Positions 28,201 through 36,783 of a stretch of 64,000 nucleotides of DNA are shown in pieces (position 1 is the first letter of the stretch; every line of letters starts with the position of its first letter). Source of the stretch: an uncultured Bacteroidales bacterium (GTDB taxonomy: Bacteria > Bacteroidota > Bacteroidia > Bacteroidales > Muribaculaceae); assembly GCA_902800715.1 (NCBI GenBank), contig CADCFN010000001.1, positions 124,001 to 188,000 of the forward strand, read 5' to 3'. Both the position numbers and the translations under genes were made by a program. Below the pieces are notes generated by a model. That model was not told the origin of the DNA and did not search any database. It saw nothing but the letters and a program-made list of their open reading frames with translations.

Positions 28201-29975
28201 AGACTGAAGTAGCCGTAAGCGGGATCGGTATTGGGGTCATCATTATAGCCCTTGAAGTAAACGTCGATGTAATACTTCTCGTTGACACCGTCAAAGGTAA
28301 ACTTGGGTCCATAAGGTACCCAACCAGTTCTGCCATTAGCCGTACCGAGCAGATACAGGTCATTAGCTTCCTCAAAGTTGGCTGTCAAAGTGACGCTGTT
28401 GCCCGGCATGACGAAGGAGTAAACGCCATCGGCATCGGGCGTCATGGTTGTGGTTACGCCAGTCACATCATCGGTAATGGTCACCGATGTGAAGGAGTAG
28501 CCATCGGCGGGAACGGGTTTAAAGGTCACCGTCTTGCCCTCGTTGGACTTCGGTTGTCCGTTAAAGTCGGTATAGCCGTCAATGAATTCAATGCTACCGC
28601 TATCATCATTGGGATTGATTACCGTGTGAATATCATAGGGCTGCAAGAAGTTCGCCGTGATTTTGACATCATTGGCAGGCATCTCAAAACTATAGTCGTT
28701 ACCGAAGTCACTGGCAGCAGTGGGCTGCAACACGGTCACTGCCTTACTATTGATGTCAGTTATCGTTACCTCACCGATACCATAACCGTTAGCCGTACCG
28801 ACGAAGAAGGTCACATTTTCATATTGCTGCGACCAATTCTTTCCCTGATCATCAGTAAGTACACCACCTCCCAAGGTGATATAACCACCATTGCTAGGAA
28901 TACATTCGGTGGTCACCTCATAGCTCCTAGCGGGCTTATAGAGGTAAACACGCTGGTTAGAAGCATATTGATTATTGCTTGAGTAGTCCATATCCCTGAA
29001 CAAGTTGCCACCATTGTAATGTCTGATAGCGAAGGTCTTGCCCCCACTTGTTTCAGAAGTATTATGATCAAACCTAATCAATGCATTTTGATTTGTATTA
29101 CCGGTAACTGAAATGCTAACGCGGAAATACTGTTCATAACTGGTTACGCTGCTTGCAGAATGCAAGTTATAACCTTGGCCATAAGCGGCTCCAGATGACG
29201 AACCTGACAGAGAACTGCGGCGGCGCATGTAATTGTCGCCCACCTTGATATACCAGGGACGAGAAGAATTACCTGACGACACCAACTTCATGAGTTGCAC
29301 CTCATCGGTCACTTTCACCTTGTTATTATTGTCCAACAGGGTCACAGGAGTTGAGGTGAAGCACATCAAATTCTCAGTAGTGCTATAATAATCTTCCTTG
29401 CCCAAGGCTTTAGAAGCATATTGGCTCACAAGAACGTAAGTTGAATCAGCTTTCAACTGACTGTTATCGGTCACTTTCTCATAGATATCACCGAATTCCT
29501 TGTCGATGGTGATTTCTACAGAACCGAAGCGAATTGGCTTTCCTTGTGTCTCAAATTTGACAGATTTAGATGGTGTGGAGCCACCAACCCATGTGCCAAT
29601 ATAGCCACTAGAGGTATAAGTGCCCGTAGGGACATAGGGGGATTTTGTACACTCGTCCATCGTAGAAGGACCCCAGTAGAAGCAATCCAGGTTGTCTGCT
29701 GTGGTGTTATCCAAACACTTGAACGTGATCTTCTTGATGACGAAGTTGGTCGAGTTGATTTCAAAAATCTTGTTGCTGCGCTCAACCAAATAATTAATGT
29801 TATCAAGACCATCCGAGAAAGTCATCGTGATGCCGTCTCTTGTACAATAATAGACACCAGTGCCGTCATCATAGATTCCCTCGTTGCGATTGATGACAAT
29901 CGTCTTCTCGCCGGCCATTGCAGCAGGTAGCACAAAGGCCAGCATCATTAGGAATAAAAGTAGTTTTTTCATCAT
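25278..29975 (-). CDS. Very long repeat-built secreted surface protein with type IX sorting tail, 1565 aa
   Basis: Translation is taken from the ATG at 29975 (MMKKLLLFLMMLAFVLPAAMA, a clear signal peptide); the frame extends further but without sense. The N-terminal 370 residues are unassigned. Then come several 'Bacterial repeat' modules with the recurring end MP.(N/S)DV.ITANF, and two tandem copies of a 220-residue module beginning LYLLGTANG (about residues 538 and 758). The C-terminal 90 residues (VDIHYYNIMGQESMTPFDGINIMVIRYKDGSFISKKILK) have the type IX sorting-domain pattern, so PorU-type processing is expected. Likely an adhesin or glycan-binding surface protein; binding partner unknown. 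Confidence 0.82.
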   Translation of the reverse strand: MMKKLLLFLMMLAFVLPAAMAGEKTIVINRNEGIYDDGTGVYYCTRDGITMTFSDGLDNINYLVERSNKIFEINSTNFVIKKITFKCLDNTTADNLDCFYWGPSTMDECTKSPYVPTGTYTSSGYIGTWVGGSTPSKSVKFETQGKPIRFGSVEITIDKEFGDIYEKVTDNSQLKADSTYVLVSQYASKALGKEDYYSTTENLMCFTSTPVTLLDNNNKVKVTDEVQLMKLVSSGNSSRPWYIKVGDNYMRRRSSLSGSSSGAAYGQGYNLHSASSVTSYEQYFRVSISVTGNTNQNALIRFDHNTSETSGGKTFAIRHYNGGNLFRDMDYSSNNQYASNQRVYLYKPARSYEVTTECIPSNGGYITLGGGVLTDDQGKNWSQQYENVTFFVGTANGYGIGEVTITDINSKAVTVLQPTAASDFGNDYSFEMPANDVKITANFLQPYDIHTVINPNDDSGSIEFIDGYTDFNGQPKSNEGKTVTFKPVPADGYSFTSVTITDDVTGVTTTMTPDADGVYSFVMPGNSVTLTANFEEANDLYLLGTANGRTGWVPYGPKFTFDGVNEKYYIDVYFKGYNDDPNTDPAYGYFSLTKKISDPEHPNWDDLNGFRLAAETNQYWVADGYTGVPLYGDRPDNSFKIKPGVYRIEVNKEMTEMSIIEYPLTLTFDPAGGVPGNGVIVEPNTEVTISSNLQDLVHAINPNEDPVMFYNTIDNWATQENDNTRVISNIGETTVTGSAALGDYLIVNGAATYEIPGNLYLLGTANGNTVWYPHGPQFNFDEVNQEYYIDVYFKGDPAYNNNEGDPYGHFSLTTKISASDDGWGEINGYRLFATQLDYMVEDGTVATNCFQTTTDYAFKIPAGVYRITVNKAMNTMTITEYPLSLTFDPVSGSTVAVGDNVTISSNLDQLVHNINPNEVNASFKNSTDGGGTWDPDNTAAITAAGATTTVNAEAWIDYIIVPGTATYTTPDPTVYNITTQVNPEGSNAGTITAPSGAEADVTVNFTVTDADPAVYTLTGVEVVDSNNGIVASFEPSADGNYSFTMPNDDVTIHADYERTKYDVTTSWSPSEGGAIWLNGVNTPQTISVPNADQVVFGVAPATGYELVSMTVTNTATGQEITPAPTGNSNEYSFTMPASDVTVIAYFQLNSPLSYIERPGTYKDGDEVTVTDELIGTWVAKKYLWAKDQAPYVSNFYLEMNPDNEYLHDYHREFFRLQYRDWDQSNWVMLDFSTIPELAGYSQQQLMAVVNNYVDNQIVAGSIKGTYRCVESTDAFGIYDGLVKVQHIIELSELPQYVKDPATIGPNSTLGYPGFQNDPQEKEGKYYGDPTANYAYNHYSPANFLLKNTVPDGVAGKPGVIDHEVDGNIESDYWFFMRPKDQEVVQVWAVWLGEMDYVDAVTHEQRTDGVFAVYNSDQGYNTLNFSGAFRVESWDYNINETDDNSKPTGYGEPVGELYKDLDYSFHAIVQYSPFGGPGSNNKAPAKAAVVSTETTPEFYNVYPLDLTSPEETYTGVREVVPRDATAIVDIHYYNIMGQESMTPFDGINIMVIRYKDGSFISKKILK
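27050..28365 (-). repeat. Two tandem 650-base modules inside the surface-protein gene
   Basis: The encoded modules run about 28365-27710 and 27709-27050. Both start LYLLGTANG, continue with YGPKF/HGPQF, YYIDVYFKG, YG(Y/H)FSLT, and end with (G/A)TYE/TATYTT. The proteins are clearly alike while the DNA has diverged, so the duplication is old. Confidence 0.7.
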
Positions 29976-30082
29976 TGTAATTGTTTTTAACCGGGCCCTT
30001 AATTTATCAAACAGCAGACATCGTGAACCCGAACTTCTGTCCGCCATCATCATTATTCATTAATTTAATTCATTTTCATTCA

Positions 30083-30112
30083 CAAAGATAGCAAGAAAAA
30101 CACAAACACCAA
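30083..30112 (-). promoter_or_regulatory. Promoter for the surface-protein gene
   Basis: On the minus strand TTG (30110-30112), a 19-base spacer and TATCTTTG (30083-30090). The leader to the ATG is about 108 bases. Confidence 0.65.
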
Positions 30113-30159
30113 TTATTTTTACTTGTTTTAATCATTTTTCTTGTTGCATTGAGCCGCTG

Positions 30160-33100
30160 TCATATAGTCCCTAACATCATGTCGATGAGGATGGTAACAT
30201 CGGCAATCGAGATTGACTGGCTCTGGTCAACATCAGCAGCATTTGAGTCGATATGCACATCAAGCCCTAACAGATAATCAATCAGAGTGGTCACATCGGC
30301 GATACCGACAATGCCGTCACTGTTCACGTCACCAAGAATAAACTCGGGGCCTGCAGGCTGCTCCATCGCGGCACTGATAGTGACATCGCTCTCAGGCATC
30401 GTGAAGCTATAGAGCCCGGTCTCGTCATCCATTACAGGAACAATCGTGTCACCAGCAGCGGTGATGACATCCACCCCGCCCACTGTGAAATCGGTTGCTG
30501 TCGTCAAAGTGAACACCACGGTTTCTCCTGCCTGGGCCTTACCGTCCACTGTACCGCCGACGAGCGTGACAGTACCGCCTTCGTCGGGTGTACACAGGGT
30601 ATTCACCTGGTAGGCGTCCACCAGTTTATAGAGCCACACACGTGAAACTTCGGCACCAGTCACGTTCCAGTTCATCACCTTGAAATTATCGGCATCGGGA
30701 TCATAACGCACAATCCAGTTGGCATTGGAGCCGCTGGATGTGTCCTTGAAACGGATGAGGCAGTTAGAGGCGTTGCCAATGTACATCCAAGCACGGCTCT
30801 CGGCCGAAATTTCGTCATTGAGGAATACATTGTAATTGCCAGTGCGCATGAAGCCGTTACCGTTGGTCAGATAGGCAGCAGTGCGCGCGTTACCCGACAC
30901 GGTGGTATCTGCCACCTGAGTCATCGTGAACATGCAGGCATCGTCATTTATCCTGACAACGGCCTGGCTCTCGTCCATCCACTGTGCCACGTCCACAGCC
31001 TGGAAAGTTTCGTCCATGTCACCCATTTGCTTCATCACCTTGTTGTAGTTGCGGCTCAGCAGCACATAGGTATCACCCTCGGCAATCTCGCTCCTGGCAT
31101 CCACCAGCTTGAAGAGGCTGCCCGAATCGCGCGCGAAGATGACATCGACAGTTGCATCGCCATCAGGCATGGCAAAGGCGAACACACCATTGCCGCCATC
31201 GGTGATTGCAACGGGTGAGCCGTTAGCCGTAACAGTGACGCCGTCACAACGCCATCCCACATTAGGAGTTACAGTGACAGCGACCATTTCTCCTGCTGTC
31301 GCCTGGGTAGCGCTCAAAGCCACGCGTCCACCAGCTGCATTGTTGAGCGTGGTGGTGATGTCGTGGACGGCAATCGCCGTAGCAGTGACAGCCACATCGC
31401 TTGAAGGCATCACAAAACTGTAGTTGCCGCTATTGGCATTATGGTTGAGAGCCAATGTGTCGCCATCGGCAGTAACAGCCATTACGCTGTTAATCACATA
31501 GCCCTCGCTCGGCGTCACTGCAAACAAGACCGTCTTGCCGACCTGTGCCTCGCCGTCGGTCACACCGCCCATAAAGGTAATCACACCGCCATCGGCAGGA
31601 TTGACCGCTGCCGTCACATTGCACATTTCGACGGGTCCGGTGGGGAAGTTCAGGGTGTACCATCTGGTTCCGGTGCCCACCGTCTGGCCGGCGCTATAGT
31701 AATACAGGTAGCAGAAATACCTCCAGCCGTCAATCAGGTCATGGTCGAAGTCAAATTGCAGACTTGCCGACTCGCCAGGAGCAAGCTGCAGGGGCTGGCT
31801 TTGGTTCAACAACTCGGTGCCTACATTGGTCTCGTTGTTGTTGATGCGGTAGAGGCGCACCGAGAAGTCCTCGTCATAGGGGGTTGAGCCCGTGTTGGTG
31901 ACATCAGCAATGATGGTATAATGGTCGGCAGTGATGACACGTCCCTCCTCATCGGTGATGCCCAGGATGCGATAAGACACATCAAGCGAAGCGCTGGGCA
32001 TTGTGCTGATAGTTACCTTCTTGGTATAGAACGGTGAGGAGCCGCTTTCGTTCAATGAGAAGGTCAAGGTCTTGCTGCCAGCCGTAGTGGGCGTGAAACG
32101 GTAAACCAGGTCATCGGCTTGTCCCGGCTCGATACTGGCAAGACCTGTCGCGGTGAATGTGCCGTCAACAAACATGTAAATCAAGTCATTCTGGGAGGTA
32201 CCAGCATTGGTCAGATTCAGAATGGTTGTCACCGGTTTGCCGTGGTTGAGCGTGCCCTGGAAGTCACAGGCATTCACAGTGTATTTTGTTGTGGAGCCCG
32301 CCGTGCCATAACCCTTGATGGTACAGGAATAAGTGCCATCAAAAGTCACTTCGATATAGTTCACATCAGCGCCGACACACGGCTTGTAGAGCGTATCAGG
32401 ATAAACCGAATAGATGGGCATGATGCGGTAAGTGCCACTGGTGATTCCAGCACCGAAACTCAGAGACCTGGCATTGACCGAGACCGTCTCGCCGTTGCTG
32501 ATGGGGCTGGTAGTATAACGGATAAACAGCACATCCACCAATTCGCCATCCTTATAAAGGCCCCATCCCTGACGAAATTGAGTAGTCACATTGCTGTTGT
32601 TGACGAATTTGCCCGATACCGTGACCGAGAAATTGGCGGTCGAGGCGCTACGGGTGTTATTGGAACTGTTAATCGTCAAATCCTCGAACGTGAATTCAGC
32701 GCATTCGCCACTCACGCCATCATCGGGCTCAACACCGAGGCAGGCGCCCTGGCTATAGACATAGCCATAGGCTCCAGCAGCGCTCCCGATACCCTCTTCG
32801 CTGGGATTGAGCAGATTGAGCAGGAAATAACCGTTGCTCTTACCAGCCCAGCCCCAGTTGATGTGGAAGCGACCCTCGCCATCATAGCCGTCACAGACGA
32901 ACGCATGTCCGCCAGAAGCCTTGTTGCCACTATAGACAACGGGGCGGCCAGCTGCCAGTTCGGCATAGATGATTTCCTCCCAATTGCGGGTGGTATAGTT
33001 GTTGCGCCTGACAAAACGGCCACTGTCCTTGTAGCCAAAGTAATCAATCAGTGTGCTGGGCACATTGCGCGCATAGGCACCAGTAGAGGTCAGACCGAAA

Positions 33101-33859
33101 TTGGATTTCAGCGCCGTGGAACAGTACAACATGAGCGTCGTGACGGCATCAGCAGCTGCACTCAAGGTATCATTAGTATAATTAGGTGTCCTGCATCTCG
33201 TCCCATGCGAAGTTGACAGGTGACAAAGACGGCATGTTCACAGCATAGGTCTTGCCACTACTAGACGTGTATCCGGGAATGGTGATTGTGGGACGGGCAG
33301 GATACTGGTAGTAAGCCATCACCTGTGCCATCGCTGTGGCGACACAGCCCGTATAGGCGTGGGCATTGCTGCTGCCACTGATGTGGGGAAAACGCACGTT
33401 GTACGGGCTACCCTGACCCCAATGCACATTGAGCATCGGCTCAATGGCAGCACCCACCGAGGTACGCACCTCGGCCGCACCACCGGCAGCCACGGCTTGA
33501 ATCTGGCTGTTATAGCCATCGAGCCATTCCTGCAAAACCGGTGGCACATCGGCAGCGTCAAAAGTGCCCTGGTCACTATATCCTAAAATTGCAGGGACAC
33601 GGTCATCACCGGCAACAATCACAAAGCCTTGTCCAGCCTGTGCGAGATTGAACACATAGTAGGCGTTCCGGCCTGAAGGCGCCTCACTTCCCAACAGCGG
33701 TGCACGATGAGCAATTTTCAGACCTGTTGCATTCATCGAGCGTGATGCCAAAAAGCGGGCAGCAATATCACCTGCTTGTTTCTCACTGATGACAGCGCTC
33801 AATGCCGTACCAAAGACCGCACAACACACCAGCAAAATAAAAAGACGAGTTCTAGACAT
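30160..33859 (-). pseudogene. C10-family cysteine peptidase with repeats and dockerin, split by a frameshift at 33178-33184
   Basis: Two frames form one gene. The upstream part (33859-33182, 225 aa) has the signal peptide, propeptide and catalytic Cys172 in TGCVATAMAQ, ending NFAWDEMQDT and a TAA. The downstream part (to 30160, about 1000 aa) resumes as NYTNDTLSAAADAV and holds the catalytic His in GGHAFVCDGYD. The intact homologue at 22807 reads DLMQDTYLTNDTSSAAA across the same place, so the break is one extra base in the seven bases 33178-33184. Beyond the peptidase are Ig-like modules, 'Bacterial repeat' modules with MP.SDV, and a dockerin (ILGDVNSDGIVGIADV, AADVDQSQSISIADV). Either a recent disabling change, a switchable gene, or a sequencing error. 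Full length would be about 1230 residues. Confidence 0.88.
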
Positions 33860-33902
33860 ATTATAATGAATTTGGCGGTATGAGTATAATTAGAATAGCG
33901 TG

Positions 33903-33910
33903 CAAAGATA
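33903..33910 (-). promoter_or_regulatory. -7 box for the frameshifted C10 gene
   Basis: On the minus strand TATCTTTG matches TAnnTTTG exactly, 44 bases before the ATG at 33859. No clear -33 element. Confidence 0.55.
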
Positions 33911-34042
33911 ACAAATAATCATTAAAACACCACTCTTTGCTCATTATTTTCATTCATCGTGCATTTTCGCGAAACAATCAAAACTTTGTTTAAAAAACAT
34001 GATGAAATAACCAAGAAAATGGTGAAATCAAGAAAAAAGAAG

Positions 34043-34050
34043 TAAATTTG
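34043..34050 (+). promoter_or_regulatory. -7 box for the PIG-L deacetylase gene
   Basis: TAAATTTG lies 23 bases upstream of the ATG at 34073. Confidence 0.55.
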
Positions 34051-34072
34051 CGATGATAAAAACAAGGAACTC

Positions 34073-34837
34073 ATGAACAGACGAGAAATGATCAAGAAGA
34101 CTGGGGCTGCTGCAGTTGGCGCCTCAATATTGGGACTGCCCATAGGCACGAGTGCCCAAGAGAACAGCAACAATAGTAACACGACAGCGAAACGCCGCCT
34201 CAAGGTACTTGCCATCGGAGCGCATCCCGATGACCCCGAGACGTGCTGCGGCGGCACCATGTGCCTGTTCACCGAGGCAGGACACGAGGTGGTGTGTGTC
34301 TATCTCACGCGCGGTGAAGCGGGCATCGCGGGCAAGAGCCACAGCGAGGCAGCCGCCATACGCGTGGTCGAGAGCGAGAATGCGTGCAAGGTGACCGGTG
34401 CACGGCACATCTTCATGAGCCAGGTGGACGGTAATACCGAGGTGAATCTGGAGCGTTACAAGGAGATGCGCGAACTCATCGACCGCGAGAATCCCGACAT
34501 CGTGATGACGCACTGGCCACTTGACGGACACCGTGACCATGCCTGCTGCGGTATCCTCGTAATGGACGCCTGGCGACGACTGGACCGCCGCTTCAAGCTA
34601 TTCTATTTCGAGGCCATGTCGGGCACCCAGAGCCAGATGTTCCATCCCACCCATTGGGTCAATATCGAGAGCGTGCTGGAGCGCAAACACGAGGCCTGCA
34701 ACTGCCACGTGAGCCAGCACATGGATGAGGTGTACCACTGGCATGCAACTATGGAACACTTCCGTGGTCTCGAGTGCCGCTGCGAAGCCGCCGAAGCTTT
34801 CGCCCAGCACAGCGACGCCCTCCCCACCCTACCGTAA
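34073..34837 (+). CDS. PIG-L/LmbE-family deacetylase with twin-arginine-like leader, 254 aa
   Basis: The N-terminus (MNRREMIKKTGAAAVGASILGLPIGTSA) resembles a Tat signal with twin arginines, so export of a folded, metal-bound enzyme is likely. The catalytic domain starts LKVLAIGAHPDDPE, with the metal-binding AHPDD motif of N-acetylglucosaminyl-phosphatidylinositol, mycothiol and bacillithiol-type deacetylases. It continues with VYLTRGEAG and DIVMTHWPLDGHRDH, where the HxxH metal ligands lie. It removes acetyl groups from a sugar amide; substrate unknown. The metal-binding residues seem complete. It is a single-gene transcript ended by a hairpin. Confidence 0.88.
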   Translation: MNRREMIKKTGAAAVGASILGLPIGTSAQENSNNSNTTAKRRLKVLAIGAHPDDPETCCGGTMCLFTEAGHEVVCVYLTRGEAGIAGKSHSEAAAIRVVESENACKVTGARHIFMSQVDGNTEVNLERYKEMRELIDRENPDIVMTHWPLDGHRDHACCGILVMDAWRRLDRRFKLFYFEAMSGTQSQMFHPTHWVNIESVLERKHEACNCHVSQHMDEVYHWHATMEHFRGLECRCEAAEAFAQHSDALPTLP

Positions 34838-34858
34838 CAGATTTCCATACCGACTAAA

Positions 34859-34899
34859 CAGCGTGACATGAGGAACAAACCTCATGCCACGCTGATTTT
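34859..34899 (+). terminator. Rho-independent terminator after the PIG-L gene
   Basis: A 15-base stem with one mismatch (34859-34873 with 34880-34894), six-base loop, then ATTTTTC. It also lies downstream of the convergent barrel gene. Confidence 0.75.
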
Positions 34900-34916
34900 T
34901 CTTGTGTGGTTATTAA

Positions 34917-36755
34917 TCAGAAGGTGAAGCCGGCGCCGACCATGAAGCCGATGCGCTGGGCACCCATGCCGTAGAGGATATCGTAACGGCGGTTCAACAG
35001 GTTGTGTGCCTGAAGCCACAGGTTGACGCTGCTGTTGAGGCGGTAATTAGCCCCGGCTTTCAGGTTGATGGTATCTCTCATCTTGACAAATTCATACAGA
35101 CGGTCTCCATCGGAATCCCATTTGTCGCCGAACAGTGCCATGCGGCCGCCACGGTATTCCAGACCTGCATTGATTGTCAGAGGACGCCAAGGGGTCACCT
35201 TGAGGTCAATGTTGGCAACCGTGGAAGCGCGGTCAACACCCAGTTTGTAGCCGTTGTAGTGATTGTCGGCTTCAAACAACTCGTTGTCGTGAGGCGCATA
35301 CTTGACGGATGCTGATGCCTCGATGAGTGAACGGTACTTGTAATTGACTTCGGCATTCAGGTAGTAGCCGCGACTATCCAGCACCATATAGGTGGACATC
35401 ATGCCGAGCATCAAGGCCTGGCTTGGATAATCGTTGCGGTAGAGGATACCCGGCTGCTTCTTGACAATAGCATAGCCCAGCGACACCTTGGCGCTAAGTC
35501 CCTGGAAGGGACCAACCTTGATACCGCCTTCGGCTTCGAGCGGTGTGTAGATGCTACCGTACATGAGCAAAGGCAGGTCGTAGCGGTAGTTGTAGTAATG
35601 GGTGGGGACGCGGTAACCCAAATTCTTGCCGCCGAGGACATTGGCAAATACCGAGAAGCCATCGACCAATGACAGGTTGGCACGCACGTTAGGCGAAAGG
35701 CGGAACGCCGCACCGTCGCTGAAACTGATGTGTGCATTCAGTCCCAGTTGCAGCTTGAACATGTCGCCACGGATGGTATAGGTGGGTGATAGGGTAATCA
35801 TGCCGACCTCGTCGAACAGGTCAAGGTCGCTGCCTGACTTGGCCTTGGTGCCACGGCGCAGGTACTCGCTACGGATGTTCAATGCGGCAGTGGTCAAGTC
35901 GGTGACGTCATAGGTGCCACCCAGTGTCAAGACACCCCAATTGTCATGGGCGCCATGTTTATACAGGGTATTGAACGACTTGTCGTAGGCCGCATGACCG
36001 TACTGCAAACCGACATTATACTTCAGCGGTTTTTCACGCAGCATGAACTGGCTCTTCCAACCCGCATTCAGGTTGAAGTCAAAGAAGGTCTGCTTCTCAG
36101 AGTTCCAATCATAGGCAGGGGTCATGATTGACATTTCACCGGGAAGGACTCCTGCTGTGTTTTGGGAGACTTCAAATTTGTTCCAGCCACCATACAAGTT
36201 GTAGATATCCACATGGGCCTTGGCGCCCAGCATGAAGGTGCCTTTGCCCAAGTCCCTACTGTAATCCACGGCGAAGACGTTGTCGTTGTACTTCTGCCTA
36301 TTGCGGTTCTCGTCAAGGGTAATCATCTTGCTGGGGTTCTTGCTATTCCAGGTACTGTTGTGGTTGAGCCACAGGCCCAGTTTCTCCTGCTCCTCATTGA
36401 TGAGACGGTAGCCGAAGTCCACACGGAAATTGGCTTGGGTGCCTCCACCCACATCAAGGTAACCGCGCTTGTCGCTGAAGTTGTGCGCCGTGCGGTAACC
36501 ATAAGGCAGCAGCGTGGGGATAGTGGTGGGCACCTCGATGGGCGAGGTGAGGTCACTATAGCCGAGCTGTGTCTTCTTGCTGGTTGTTGCTGGCTTTTTG
36601 ACCTTGGGCAGTTCGTTTTTCTTCACAGCCTTTTTCTCGAGCGGGGCGACATCCTTTTCGAGAGTGATTTCCTTGCTCAACTTTGTGTTGTCCTGGGCAT
36701 TCACCGCTGTAAAGGTGAATGCTGCCATCAACATGGCGATATATATCTTTTTCAT
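34917..36755 (-). CDS. Outer-membrane beta-barrel protein, TonB-receptor-like without plug, 612 aa
   Basis: The ATG at 36755 starts a signal peptide (MKKIYIAMLMAAFTFTAVNAQ); the longer frame upstream belongs to the preceding gene's end. A short lysine-rich linker (residues about 25-60) leads into alternating amphipathic strands, many with aromatic girdles, and the chain ends in Phe (FMVGAGFTF), the outer-membrane insertion signal. The C-terminal part (INLKAGANYRLNSSVNLWLQAHNLLNRRYD) is the last-strand pattern of TonB-dependent receptors, but no plug domain precedes it. It follows the TPR gene by 28 bases. Possibly a porin-like or structural barrel working with the TPR protein. Confidence 0.75.
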   Translation of the reverse strand: MKKIYIAMLMAAFTFTAVNAQDNTKLSKEITLEKDVAPLEKKAVKKNELPKVKKPATTSKKTQLGYSDLTSPIEVPTTIPTLLPYGYRTAHNFSDKRGYLDVGGGTQANFRVDFGYRLINEEQEKLGLWLNHNSTWNSKNPSKMITLDENRNRQKYNDNVFAVDYSRDLGKGTFMLGAKAHVDIYNLYGGWNKFEVSQNTAGVLPGEMSIMTPAYDWNSEKQTFFDFNLNAGWKSQFMLREKPLKYNVGLQYGHAAYDKSFNTLYKHGAHDNWGVLTLGGTYDVTDLTTAALNIRSEYLRRGTKAKSGSDLDLFDEVGMITLSPTYTIRGDMFKLQLGLNAHISFSDGAAFRLSPNVRANLSLVDGFSVFANVLGGKNLGYRVPTHYYNYRYDLPLLMYGSIYTPLEAEGGIKVGPFQGLSAKVSLGYAIVKKQPGILYRNDYPSQALMLGMMSTYMVLDSRGYYLNAEVNYKYRSLIEASASVKYAPHDNELFEADNHYNGYKLGVDRASTVANIDLKVTPWRPLTINAGLEYRGGRMALFGDKWDSDGDRLYEFVKMRDTINLKAGANYRLNSSVNLWLQAHNLLNRRYDILYGMGAQRIGFMVGAGFTF

Positions 36756-36783
36756 CTTTATATAATGTGTGATGGTTGTCGGA

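Noticed and set aside
27471-28982. 503-residue plus-strand frame
   Set aside because: Antisense to the long repeat-built surface protein; repeats on one strand create long open frames on the other.
30160-33165. A separate 1001-residue gene starting at 33165
   Set aside because: It has no signal peptide and no start context. It begins inside the peptidase domain and joins the upstream frame by a one-base shift, so both are one broken gene.
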